A stretch of DNA of 40,226 nt, from the NCBI GenBank assembly GCA_012514535.1, contig JAAZAA010000083.1, positions 1 through 40,226 on the forward strand. The letters are read 5' to 3'. Under the pieces are notes generated by a model. The model ran no database searches, was not told the origin of the DNA, and saw only the letters and a program-made list of their open reading frames with translations. The translations under genes were made by a program, and so were the position numbers. This DNA is from Myxococcales bacterium (GTDB lineage Bacteria > Myxococcota_A > Polyangia > Polyangiales > Polyangiaceae). The stretch's first letter is position 1; each line of letters starts with the position of its first letter. Shown here piece by piece: positions 31,777-39,730 of the stretch.

Positions 31777-33285
31777 TCATTTCCGATCTGAATAGAAATC
31801 CGGAGGCGGGCTCTGCGTCGGCTTCGGCGTCGCTTTCGGGGGCGCGGAGGGTCGTGTCGCGGCAGGGGTCGAGGGCGTCGCAGGAGTCGAGGGGGAGGAC
31901 GGAGTCCGAGCGGACGTCGGCGGCGACGAGGATGATGGGGACGGGGGCGAGGACGATGGGGGCGAGGACGATGGGGGCGAGGACGATGGAGAGGGCTCGG
32001 AAGTCGCCTCCGTATCCGATGGCGCCCTGTCCGATGACGCCCCGTCCAATGACGCCCTGTCCGTTGGCGCAGGGCGCACGGTGGCCGGGGCCGGGGCCGC
32101 GTCGGGCGCCGAGGGCTCCGCGGGAACGGGGGACGTCCGCTGGGGGACGGGCTGGCTCCCCTCTTCGGGACGAGCGGCCACGGCCGCGTCCGGCTCCGAA
32201 CGGGACAGCAACAAGACGGTCGAACCCCCGACGACGAGCAGCCCCGCCGCCGCCACCGCGAGCCAGGGGGTCGAGCGCTTGGGGATGGTGAGGGGAACCG
32301 CCGTCTCGCTCCAGGCGGCCTGGGTCTCCGCCCCGGTGCGCGCTGGCGCGGGCGGCTCCGACGGCTCGGCCCCCTGCCGGTTCAGCACACGGCTGACTCG
32401 CTCAACGGAGACGAGGGCGCGCTGCGGCGCGAAGGGACCGAGCGCCACCGCGAGCTCGGCGACGGATCCGTAACGCTGCTCCCGCTCCTTGTGGAGACAG
32501 CGCGCGACGACGCTCTCCAGCTCCGGCGGGACATCGCCCCGGAGGGCGCGGATGGGGCGCGGCTCGGTGGTCAAGATCTGGGCGCACACCTCTGGCAGGG
32601 TCTCGCCCTGGAACGGCGGCTCACCGGTGACGAGCTCAAAGAGGATGATGCCCAAAGCCCACACGTCGGCGCGAGCGTCGACGTGCTTGGAGGACGTCAT
32701 CTGCTCGGGCGCCATGTAGAGGGGCGAGCCGAGCATCGAGGAGGTCTGTGTGAGCGCCACCTGGTGCGCGATCACCTTCGAAATGCCGAAGTCGAGCAGC
32801 TTGATCGAAGGCGTCCCGTCGACGCGCTCGATCCGGAAGAGGTTGGCCGGCTTGAGATCCCGGTGCACGATCCCGAGGGCATGCGCCTCGGCCAGGGCCT
32901 CGCACGCCTGGAGCATGTACTCCACGGCCTCGGGGACGGGCAGCGGCCCACGGCTCTCCAGGTAGCGAGCGAGGTCGACCCCGTCGAGGTACTCCATCAC
33001 CATGTACGGCGCGCCGGACTCCAGCGTCCCGACGTCGGTGACGCGGGCGACGTGCTCGCTGCGGATCTTCACCGCGGCCCGCGCCTCCCGCAGGAACCTC
33101 TGCACGGCCTCCTGGTTCGCGAGGGCCTCGGGCAGGAGGAACTTCAGGGCGACCCGCTCGTCGAGCGCCTCGTGCACCGCGGAGACGACGACCCCCATGC
33201 CCCCGCGCCCGAGCACGCGCTCGATGCGATACTTGCCCGCGAGCAGATCCCCGGGCTGGACCTCGGTGAGGGGTGCGTTCGCCAT
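31777..33285 (-). CDS. PknB-type Ser/Thr protein kinase with a Ser/Pro-rich tail
   Basis: A 502-residue membrane-anchored kinase. The kinase domain (about 20-290) has the glycine loop LGRGGMGVV, Lys48 (VALKFL), the catalytic loop HRDLKPAN (141-148), Asp165 in DFGIS, an activation segment TQTSSMLGSPLYMAPEQ and WALGIILFELVTGEPPF. All catalytic residues are present. A single membrane segment (STPWLAVAAAGLLVVGGSTV) is at about 337-360. The rest is a tail of Ser, Pro, Ala and Thr without folded domains, encoded partly by 15-base tandem repeats. The target is unknown; the neighbouring TPR-PEGA and lipoprotein genes are natural candidates. Confidence 0.9.
   Translation of the reverse strand: MANAPLTEVQPGDLLAGKYRIERVLGRGGMGVVVSAVHEALDERVALKFLLPEALANQEAVQRFLREARAAVKIRSEHVARVTDVGTLESGAPYMVMEYLDGVDLARYLESRGPLPVPEAVEYMLQACEALAEAHALGIVHRDLKPANLFRIERVDGTPSIKLLDFGISKVIAHQVALTQTSSMLGSPLYMAPEQMTSSKHVDARADVWALGIILFELVTGEPPFQGETLPEVCAQILTTEPRPIRALRGDVPPELESVVARCLHKEREQRYGSVAELAVALGPFAPQRALVSVERVSRVLNRQGAEPSEPPAPARTGAETQAAWSETAVPLTIPKRSTPWLAVAAAGLLVVGGSTVLLLSRSEPDAAVAARPEEGSQPVPQRTSPVPAEPSAPDAAPAPATVRPAPTDRASLDGASSDRAPSDTEATSEPSPSSSPPSSSPPSSSPPSPSSSSPPTSARTPSSPSTPATPSTPAATRPSAPPKATPKPTQSPPPDFYSDRK
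31947..32062 (-). repeat. Two 15-base minisatellites in the kinase tail
   Basis: GCGAGGACGATGGGG occurs three times in tandem (31947-31991; the last copy varies at its end). GATGACGCCCTGTCC-type units occur three times at 32018-32062. Both keep the frame and encode SSSPP-like and SSDRAPSD-like runs. Confidence 0.8.
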
Positions 33286-33445
33286 GTCCCGTCACCCCCG
33301 GACACCGAGCGGCCGCGGCCGCACACCGGAGGTCGCTCCAGAGTACCCGGGATGGGTGGGACAGAACAGATCCAGCCGCCGAACCCGCCCCTCCAGGGCC
33401 CGTCCTCCCGATGGGTCCTCCCAATGGCTCCTCCCGGCGGCTCGG

Positions 33446-33474
33446 TTGACGGGCTCCGCACCTGCCCCTATCTC
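33446..33474 (+). promoter_or_regulatory. Promoter of the GNAT-like gene
   Basis: TTGACG (33446-33451), a 17-base spacer and TATCTC (33469-33474), six bases before the ATG. The layout matches the promoters of the SPT-like and epimerase genes. Confidence 0.5.
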
Positions 33475-33480
33475 GCCCCC

Positions 33481-34608
33481 ATGTCGGTGAGCGTGCGGCA
33501 GCTGCCGCTGGGCGGGAATCTGACCGAGTTCCTGGACGTCGTCGGGACCATCTACCGGGACGATCCCCATTTCGTGCGGCCGCTCGACTTCGAGCTGAAA
33601 CAACGCTTGAGCCGCAAGAACCCGTTCTTCCGCCACGGCGAGGGCACCCTCTTCACCGCGCACGTGGGGGGACGCTGCGTCGGGCGCTGCACGGCGCAGA
33701 TCGATCGCGCCTGGAACGACCGCTATGGCGAGCGCACGGGGTTCTTCGGCTTCTTCGACACGATCGACGACCAGCAGGTCGCCGACGCCTTGCTCCAGCG
33801 AGCGTCGGAGTGGCTGCGCAGCCGTGGGATGAAGAAGGTGCTCGGGCCCTTCTCCCTGAACTCGAACGAGGAGATCGGTTGCCTCGTGGAGGGCTTCGAC
33901 ATGCCCCCGATGGTGATGATGCCCCACCACCGTCCGTACCAGGGGGGGCTGATCGAGGGCGCGGGCTTCGCAAAGGCCAAGGATCTCTACGCGTGGCGCT
34001 ACGTGGTCGGGCCGCTGCCCCCGCGCGTGCAGAAGGCGGTCGACCTCATCAGCGCGCTGCCCGAGGTCAAGACGCGGAACGTCGACAAGAAGAACATCGA
34101 GAGCGAGGTCAAGCTCGTGATGGACATCTTCAACGATGCCTGGAGCGAGAACTGGGGCTTCGTGCCGCTGACGACGCCGGAGCTCGAGAAGCTCGCCGAC
34201 GACTTCAAGCTCATCCTCGTCCCCGAGCTCACCCAGATCGTGGAGGTCGACGGCGAACCGGCGGCCTTCGCCGTGGCCATCCCGAACCTGAACGAGTTCA
34301 TCCACGATCTGGACGGCAAGCTGCTCCCCACCGGCTTCGCCAAGCTTTTGTGGCGCTTCAAGATCGTGGGGGCGAAATCGGCGCGTCTGGCCCTCCTCGG
34401 CATCCGCAAGAAGTTCAGGACCCAGAAGAAGTACGCGGCGCTGTCGGCGTACATGTACGCTCGGCTGAGCCGCGCTGGCGCGGGCCTCGGGATCCACTGG
34501 GGCGAGCTCAGCTGGACGCTGGAGGACAATCACCCCGTCAATCTCGGGATCAAGATGATGGGCGGCGAGATTTACAAGCGTTACCGCGTCTACGAGCGCG
34601 CGCTCTGA
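33481..34608 (+). CDS. GNAT-like N-acyltransferase; candidate ceramide synthase
   Basis: A 375-residue soluble protein. The N-terminal half has a GNAT-type layout: RQLPLGGNLTEFLDVVGTIY, LFTAHVGGRCVGRCTAQIDR, GFFGFFDTIDDQQVADALLQ and GMKKVLGPFSLNSNEEIGCL. The second half has a further acyltransferase-like block (GELSWTLEDNHPVNLGIKMM, GGEIYKRYRVYE). Related proteins in many bacteria are annotated only as hypothetical or acetyltransferase. In Caulobacter the bacterial ceramide synthase is a GNAT-fold enzyme. Because an SPT-like gene and a reductase gene are close by, this protein may N-acylate the sphingoid base. This rests on context and resemblance, not on a search. The ATG at 33481 is chosen over the long frame open upstream, which is antisense to the kinase. 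Confidence 0.6.
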   Translation: MSVSVRQLPLGGNLTEFLDVVGTIYRDDPHFVRPLDFELKQRLSRKNPFFRHGEGTLFTAHVGGRCVGRCTAQIDRAWNDRYGERTGFFGFFDTIDDQQVADALLQRASEWLRSRGMKKVLGPFSLNSNEEIGCLVEGFDMPPMVMMPHHRPYQGGLIEGAGFAKAKDLYAWRYVVGPLPPRVQKAVDLISALPEVKTRNVDKKNIESEVKLVMDIFNDAWSENWGFVPLTTPELEKLADDFKLILVPELTQIVEVDGEPAAFAVAIPNLNEFIHDLDGKLLPTGFAKLLWRFKIVGAKSARLALLGIRKKFRTQKKYAALSAYMYARLSRAGAGLGIHWGELSWTLEDNHPVNLGIKMMGGEIYKRYRVYERAL

Positions 34609-34646
34609 GTTCTCCGCACGGGGTCCCCACCCCGGCCCACCCGGCG

Positions 34647-34675
34647 TTGAAACGCGCCGGGTTCGTAGCTAGATC
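34647..34675 (+). promoter_or_regulatory. Promoter of the epimerase-like gene
   Basis: TTGAAA (34647-34652), a 17-base spacer and TAGATC (34670-34675), seven bases before the ATG at 34683. It would let this gene be expressed apart from the GNAT-like gene. Confidence 0.5.
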
Positions 34676-34682
34676 CGCGGCC

Positions 34683-35669
34683 ATGACCGTCCTCGTCACC
34701 GGCGCCAGTGGTTTCCTCGGGTCGCACATCGTCGAGCAGCTCGCGCAGAGCGGGCGCCCCGTGCGCGCGCTGGTGAGGAAGACGAGCAACACCAAGTTTC
34801 TCGAGAGCCTCGAGAACGTCGAGCTCGCCTACGGCTCGGTGGACGACCAGGAGAGCGTGCTCGCCGCCGCCGACGGGGTCGAGGCCATCATCCACGCCGC
34901 GGGCCTGGTGAAGGCCCGTGGTCCCGCCGAGTTCTGGAGCATCAACACCGAAGGCACCCAGAACATGCTGACGGCCGCCTTGCGCCAGAAGGATCGGCTG
35001 AAGCGCTTCGTGCTCGTCTCGAGCCAGGCCGCGGGCGGCCCCAGCGACGCATCGGGGACCCCCGTGCGCGTCGGCCAGGAGACGGTGCCCGTGACCAACT
35101 ACGGGCGCAGCAAGCTCGCGGCGGAGCAGGCGACCCTCGCCCTCCAAGGCGAGCTGCCGGTGACCATCCTGCGACCGCCGGCCATCTACGGCCCCCGCGA
35201 CCGCGAGATCCTCATCTTCTTCAAGTCCGTCGCCAAGGGCGTCCTGCCCCTCACCAACCCGCTCTCCGCCAAGTACAGCATGATCTATGGCCCGGACTGC
35301 GCGAGCGCGTGCATTCGAGCCGTCGACGCGGACGTCCCTAGCGGCAGCACGTTCTATCTGGACGACGGCGAGCCGGTGACGTTCGAGGAGATGATCCACG
35401 CGGTGGAGCAGGCCCTCGGCACCCGCGCCTGGATGCGCCTCCCCCTGCCGCGCCCGGTCGTGCGCACCGCCGCGCTCTTCAGCGAGCTCTACGGGAAGGT
35501 CACGAACCAGGCGGTCATGCTCACCCGCGACAAGTGCAACGAGCTCTTCAACCAGTGGGTGTGCGACGGCAACAGCGTCCGCGAGAAGCTCTCCTGGCAG
35601 CCCACCGTGCAGTTCTTCGAGGGCGTGAAGCTCACCGCCGCCTGGTACAAGCAAGCCGGCTGGCTCTGA
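34683..35669 (+). CDS. NAD(P)-dependent epimerase/reductase (extended SDR); candidate ceramide reductase
   Basis: A 328-residue short-chain dehydrogenase of the extended type. The cofactor motif is TGASGFLGSH (6-15). The catalytic residues are Ser114 (LVSSQAAGG) and Tyr140 with Lys144 (NYGRSKLAAE). LRPPAIYGPRDREI is typical of the epimerase/3-beta-hydroxysteroid-dehydrogenase branch. The C-terminal third varies, as expected for substrate binding. In Caulobacter, CerR, which reduces the keto group in ceramide synthesis, is an NAD-dependent epimerase-family protein. The position next to the GNAT-like gene and the SPT-like gene at 18.8 kb make such a role plausible. Sugar or sterol substrates cannot be excluded. 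Confidence 0.7.
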   Translation: MTVLVTGASGFLGSHIVEQLAQSGRPVRALVRKTSNTKFLESLENVELAYGSVDDQESVLAAADGVEAIIHAAGLVKARGPAEFWSINTEGTQNMLTAALRQKDRLKRFVLVSSQAAGGPSDASGTPVRVGQETVPVTNYGRSKLAAEQATLALQGELPVTILRPPAIYGPRDREILIFFKSVAKGVLPLTNPLSAKYSMIYGPDCASACIRAVDADVPSGSTFYLDDGEPVTFEEMIHAVEQALGTRAWMRLPLPRPVVRTAALFSELYGKVTNQAVMLTRDKCNELFNQWVCDGNSVREKLSWQPTVQFFEGVKLTAAWYKQAGWL

Positions 35670-35696
35670 ACGAGCCGCTCGAAAGCTGGCGCGGAC

Positions 35697-35738
35697 GCGC
35701 CGCGGGTGGGACCTAGTGCGCCGCGGGTGGGACCTAGT
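35697..35738. repeat. Perfect tandem 21-base duplication at the end of the diguanylate cyclase gene
   Basis: The unit GCGCCGCGGGTGGGACCTAGT occurs at 35697-35717 and again at 35718-35738; a 13-base partial copy lies at 35745-35757 in the coding end. The stop codon (35734-35736 on the minus strand) lies in the second copy, so the duplication repeats the stop downstream. Confidence 0.85.
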
Positions 35739-37497
35739 GCGGCCGCGCCGCGGGTGGCGCGAGCGAGGCGTGGTCGATGATCCTGTCTCGTCCCGCCTCC
35801 TTGGCGCCGTAGAGCGCCTGATCCGCCGCCCGGAGCAGCTCGGCCGCGGTGGAGCCGTCGGCGGGGAACGCGCTCACCCCCATCGACGCGGTCACGGGCC
35901 CCACCGTGCGTCCGCCGACCTGCACGCGGAGCTTCCGGAGCACCTCCCGGAGCCCCTCGGCCCGCTCCACGACGTCCTGGGCGCACGCGTCCGGCATGAG
36001 CACCACGAACTCCTCGCCCCCGTAGCGGAAGGCCTCGTCCCCCGTGCGAAACCCCGACGCGAGCAGCCGCCCGAACTCCCGGAGCACCGCGTCGCCCACC
36101 TCGTGGCCCTCCACGTCGTTCAGCTCCTTGAAGTGATCGATGTCGAGCATGAGGACCCCCAACGGCTGCTCGAAGCGCCGCGCCCGCTCGATCTCGCGCT
36201 CGAGCATCTCGTCGAGGTAGCGCCGATTGAACAGCCCGGTGAGTGGGTCCCGCACCGATTGCTCACGCAGCCGCTCGCGCAGCGCGAGGTTCGAGGTCGT
36301 GAAGGCGAAGCGCTCGGCCACCTCGGAGCCGCTGCGCAGGACGGCCTTCGCGTCCTGGTCCAGGGCATAGGTGTACTGGATCAAGCCGAGGGATTCGCCG
36401 TTCACCACCATGGGGATGCAGACCGAGCTCCGTCCCTCCAGCGGCTCGATGTGTTCACAGCGGGGCCCCTTCGTTCCCGCCGACTCGTAGGTCTTGCCGA
36501 GCCGCACCGCCCAACAGGCGGTCGGAGGGAAGGGACGGTGCGGCACGTCCCCCCACCATGCCTGCGGCAGGAACGTCCGCTCGCCGCCCGGAAGGAGGTA
36601 CAGACAACCTCCAGACGCAGGGACCAGCTTGGGCGCATACAGCTCGAAGATGGCGCCGATCTCCTCGGTCGTCAGGCTGACCTGGAGCAGCTGCGTGAGC
36701 TCGACCAGCCGCTGGGCTTGCACGGTCCGCTCCTCCAGACGCTTCGCCATCAGGTTGAAGCTGCGCCCCATGGCCGCGACCTCGTCGCTCCCCTCCTCGC
36801 TGACGCGGCGCGAGAGATCCCCCGCCGCCAGATCCTGAGCGGCCCGTGAGACCGACTCGATGGCCCCGACCGTGCGCCGCGTCACCCAGTAGGAGGCCAG
36901 CAGCACGTAACCGAGCGCGATCAACGGAGCCCCGATGGCTACCAGCATGCCCCACCGCGCCGCTGCGTTGTTTTGCTCCGTCCGTACTTGCAGCAGCTCC
37001 CGCTCCTCGCGGGCGACCTCGGCCACCAAGCGGTCAGCCTGGTCCATGAGCGGGTTGCCCCGGACGATCAGGTGGATCGTCTCCGCAGCTGGCGGGCGTC
37101 GCGCCTCGATCACCGGCTCCGCGATCGTCTCGCGCCACTCGAAGAACAAACGGAGCGCCCGGGTCACCCGCTCCTGGAGGTGAGGGCGCGCGGCCCACAC
37201 CTCGTTCAGGGTCTCGAAGCGGGTCCGCAGCGCCGTCTCCGCGTCGTGGTACGGCTCGAGGTAGCTCTCGTCGCCCGTGATGGCGAAGCCGCGCACCGCG
37301 CTCTGGGCGGTGGCCATCCGTGCGCGCAGCTCGTTGGCGATCGAAAGGAACCGCGTCGACACGAGCACCTGATCGCTGTACCGCTGCGCCCGCGAGAAGG
37401 CGTGACTCACCAGGATCGCGGCGACGATCGTGACCAGCAACGCCGGCAGGTAGGAGAGGAGAGTTCGAGCGCGCAGGCGGCGGGGCGTCCAGAACAT
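35734..37497 (-). CDS. Membrane diguanylate cyclase, CHASE3-HAMP-GAF-GGDEF
   Basis: A 587-residue protein that should make cyclic di-GMP. Domains in order: membrane segment (about 13-32), periplasmic CHASE3-like domain (about 35-180), second membrane segment (about 183-204), HAMP (205-260), GAF (about 265-405) and GGDEF (about 415-575). The active site reads RYGGEEF (GGEEF 493-497). The inhibitory I-site RTGD (484-487) is at the correct distance of five residues, so product inhibition is expected. MLDIDHFKELND also matches active cyclases. The GAF domain contains several cysteines and tryptophans but no known ligand signature. It lies downstream of trpE and an unknown gene on the same strand, 138 bases from the latter. 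Confidence 0.92.
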   Translation of the reverse strand: MFWTPRRLRARTLLSYLPALLVTIVAAILVSHAFSRAQRYSDQVLVSTRFLSIANELRARMATAQSAVRGFAITGDESYLEPYHDAETALRTRFETLNEVWAARPHLQERVTRALRLFFEWRETIAEPVIEARRPPAAETIHLIVRGNPLMDQADRLVAEVAREERELLQVRTEQNNAAARWGMLVAIGAPLIALGYVLLASYWVTRRTVGAIESVSRAAQDLAAGDLSRRVSEEGSDEVAAMGRSFNLMAKRLEERTVQAQRLVELTQLLQVSLTTEEIGAIFELYAPKLVPASGGCLYLLPGGERTFLPQAWWGDVPHRPFPPTACWAVRLGKTYESAGTKGPRCEHIEPLEGRSSVCIPMVVNGESLGLIQYTYALDQDAKAVLRSGSEVAERFAFTTSNLALRERLREQSVRDPLTGLFNRRYLDEMLEREIERARRFEQPLGVLMLDIDHFKELNDVEGHEVGDAVLREFGRLLASGFRTGDEAFRYGGEEFVVLMPDACAQDVVERAEGLREVLRKLRVQVGGRTVGPVTASMGVSAFPADGSTAAELLRAADQALYGAKEAGRDRIIDHASLAPPAARPH

Positions 37498-37635
37498 GCG
37501 TCGAGCGAGCCCCCTCCCGAGGCGGACCGGGAGAGGAGCTCAGTCACGTCACGACGTCCAGTCTCGCCCCCTGCGAAAGGCGTCGACGTGCGGGCAGGAC
37601 GCTCCGCCCCGCTCGCGGCTGGCCCGCCGCGTCAG

Positions 37636-38205
37636 TCAGCGCGCCACGCGATAGAACTCCGCCCCGGCGACGCGAAGCGTCGTGGGGGCGTTCTTCGGCG
37701 TGCGACCCAAAGCCTCGACCGCCTCCGTGTCGACGTAGAGCCCTGGCCCCCAGCCGCCCTCTCCGTCCGCGTCCGGTCTCGTGGCCGTGTCCGCGTACAG
37801 GGCTTTCCGGAGGGGTTCGCTGGGGCGGGACCAGGCGGTCACCTCGGCCGTCCCCACGAGCTGGGTGTGAGCGCTCGGCGCCTCCGCCTCCGGGGCCCAG
37901 CGGCTGCCGTGGGTGATCGTCGCCGCCGTGACGAAGCCGGCCTCCCCGAGGGCCGCGCGGAGCTCACGCGCCCAGACGAACGGATCGACGGTCTCGTCTC
38001 CGGACTCGAGCTCGAAGTAGATCCCGTGGCCCAGGTCGAGCCCGCGCACGCCAGCCCCCGGCGAACGCCCCGCGACGAAATCGTAGACGGCCCGGCGGAA
38101 CTCCTCGAACCGCTCCACGAACGCTTCCCGCTCCAGGGCGTACTCGTCCTCCTCCACGTCGAAGTAGACGATGAGGAACCCGAAGGCGTTCTGGTCCACC
38201 CACAT
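37636..38205 (-). CDS. Protein of unknown function between trpE and the diguanylate cyclase
   Basis: A 189-residue acidic protein. The start ATG lies two bases after the trpE stop (TGATCATG), so translation is probably coupled. Predicted alternating strands and helices (FGFLIVYFDVEEDEYALERE; HGIYFELESGDETVDPFVWA; GGWGPGLYVDTEAVEALG) with no signal peptide or membrane segment. No family recognised. A loose similarity to nucleotide-cyclase-type folds in the last 60 residues is too weak to use. Confidence 0.65.
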   Translation of the reverse strand: MWVDQNAFGFLIVYFDVEEDEYALEREAFVERFEEFRRAVYDFVAGRSPGAGVRGLDLGHGIYFELESGDETVDPFVWARELRAALGEAGFVTAATITHGSRWAPEAEAPSAHTQLVGTAEVTAWSRPSEPLRKALYADTATRPDADGEGGWGPGLYVDTEAVEALGRTPKNAPTTLRVAGAEFYRVAR

Positions 38206-38207
38206 GA

Positions 38208-39620
38208 TCAGCGCCCTCGGGCGTGGAGACGAGCCGCTTGCACGGCGGCGAGCGCCGCCCGGGCCTTGTTGCGCGTCTCCTTGCACTCGAGCGCCGGATC
38301 GCTGTCGGCGACGATGCCGGCGCCCGCCGTCACCTCGAAGCGCCCGTCACGCATGACCACCGTGCGGATCCCGATCGCGAAATCGAGATCCGTGCCCTGC
38401 GTCACGTAGCCGATCGCGCCCCCGTAGGGACCGCGCGGGCGCTTCTCGAGCTCACGGATGATCTGCATGGCCCGCACCTTGGGCGCCCCCGACAGGGTCC
38501 CCGCAGGGAACGTCGCCCGCAGCACGTCCCAGGGGCCCGCGTCGTCACGCACCTCCCCCTGCACCTCGCTGACGATGTGCATCACGTGGCTGTAGCGCTC
38601 CACGAACATGCGGCTCGGGACGTCGACGGTCCCCGTCTTCGCGATGCGACCGATGTCGTTGCGCGCCAGATCGATGAGCATGACGTGCTCCGCCAGCTCC
38701 TTCGGATCCGACATCATCTCTTCCGCGAGCGCCTCGTCCTCCGCGTCCGAGCGCCCGCGCCGACGTGTCCCGGCGATGGGGCGCAGGTACACCTTGCCGT
38801 CCTGGACACGCACGAGGGTCTCCGGGCTGGCGCCCGCGATGGCGACCGCGGGCGCGCCGTCCCCCTCGGGCAGCTCGAGCAGGTACATGTACGGTGCCGG
38901 CGACAGCACCCGGAGCGCCCGATACACGTCGAAGGGATCGGCGCCCTGGGTCGGCACCGAGAAGGTCCGCGCGGGAACGACCTGGAAGGCGTCACCCGCC
39001 CGGATGTACTCGCGACAAGCCTCCACCGCCGCCGAATACTCCCCGTCGCTCATGCCGGGCTCGACGTCGTCCGGCAACGCCGTGGGATCCGGGAGCTCCA
39101 TCAGGGGCAGAGCCTCGACCCGGGCGAGCTCTGCCTCGGTCGCCTCGATGTCCGCGGGATCCGTGGAGGCGATGGTGACGGTCTTGGTCAGCCGGTCGAA
39201 CAGGACGATGGTGCAGTCCCCGAGCAGGCGCGCGATGGGCCCCTGCTCCTCGGCGGGCCACTCGGGCACCTTCGTCGCGAAGTGGACCATGTCATAGGCG
39301 AGCACGCCCACGTGGGCCGTGGCGAAGCGCTCCGCGGGATCTTCGCAGTCCGCTCCTCCCGCGGGGACCAGCTCTGCGAGCCGCGCGAAGGGATCCACGC
39401 CCGTCTCCCCGTGGAGCACCACGGCGGACTTCGGTCGATAGCCGAGGATTGAGTAGCGCCCCCAGCGCTCCCCTCCGATGACGCTCTCCAAGAGGAAGCA
39501 GCCCTTGCCCGGGGTCTTGCGCAGCTCCGCGTAGGCGCTGACCGGCGTGAAACCGTCGGCGACGAGGGTCTTCTTGTGAACGGGGCGGGCCGCGGCCCGT
39601 GGCGTGGTGTCGAGGGTCAT
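38208..39620 (-). CDS. trpE: Anthranilate synthase component I
   Basis: TrpE makes anthranilate from chorismate, using ammonia supplied by TrpG, as the first step of tryptophan synthesis. The 470-residue product has the feedback site LLESVIGGERWGRYSILG, then the chorismate-binding core: PIAGTRRRG, DLARNDIGRIAKTG, YSHVMHIVSEVQG, TFPAGTLSGAPKVRAMQII, GGAIGYV and the end AGAGIVADSDPALECKET. The LLES motif favours TrpE over PabB. No trpG or other trp gene is next to it in the window. A TATAAG -10 element and AGGAG precede the ATG at 39620. Confidence 0.95.
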   Translation of the reverse strand: MTLDTTPRAAARPVHKKTLVADGFTPVSAYAELRKTPGKGCFLLESVIGGERWGRYSILGYRPKSAVVLHGETGVDPFARLAELVPAGGADCEDPAERFATAHVGVLAYDMVHFATKVPEWPAEEQGPIARLLGDCTIVLFDRLTKTVTIASTDPADIEATEAELARVEALPLMELPDPTALPDDVEPGMSDGEYSAAVEACREYIRAGDAFQVVPARTFSVPTQGADPFDVYRALRVLSPAPYMYLLELPEGDGAPAVAIAGASPETLVRVQDGKVYLRPIAGTRRRGRSDAEDEALAEEMMSDPKELAEHVMLIDLARNDIGRIAKTGTVDVPSRMFVERYSHVMHIVSEVQGEVRDDAGPWDVLRATFPAGTLSGAPKVRAMQIIRELEKRPRGPYGGAIGYVTQGTDLDFAIGIRTVVMRDGRFEVTAGAGIVADSDPALECKETRNKARAALAAVQAARLHARGR

Positions 39621-39634
39621 GGCTCCTGGCCTCG

Positions 39635-39663
39635 CTTATAACGAACCGCGGGCACCCTGTGGT
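39635..39663 (-). promoter_or_regulatory. Probable trpE promoter
   Basis: On the minus strand ACCACA (39663-39658), a 17-base spacer and TATAAG (39640-39635) lie 14 bases before the start. The -35 match is weak (3 of 6). No attenuator or leader peptide is seen. Confidence 0.35.
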
Positions 39664-39730
39664 ACCCTCCGGCGCCCCCCGGCCCGCCCGAACGGCCACC
39701 CCGGGCACTCCTCATCGCTTCGAAATCACC

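Noticed and set aside
32491-33480. Long upstream extension of the GNAT-like frame
   Set aside because: It is antisense to the Ser/Thr kinase and has no family pattern; the ATG at 33481 gives the conserved N-terminus.
3551-37497. Signs of horizontal transfer or mobile elements
   Set aside because: No transposase, integrase, att-like repeat or shift in base composition was seen.
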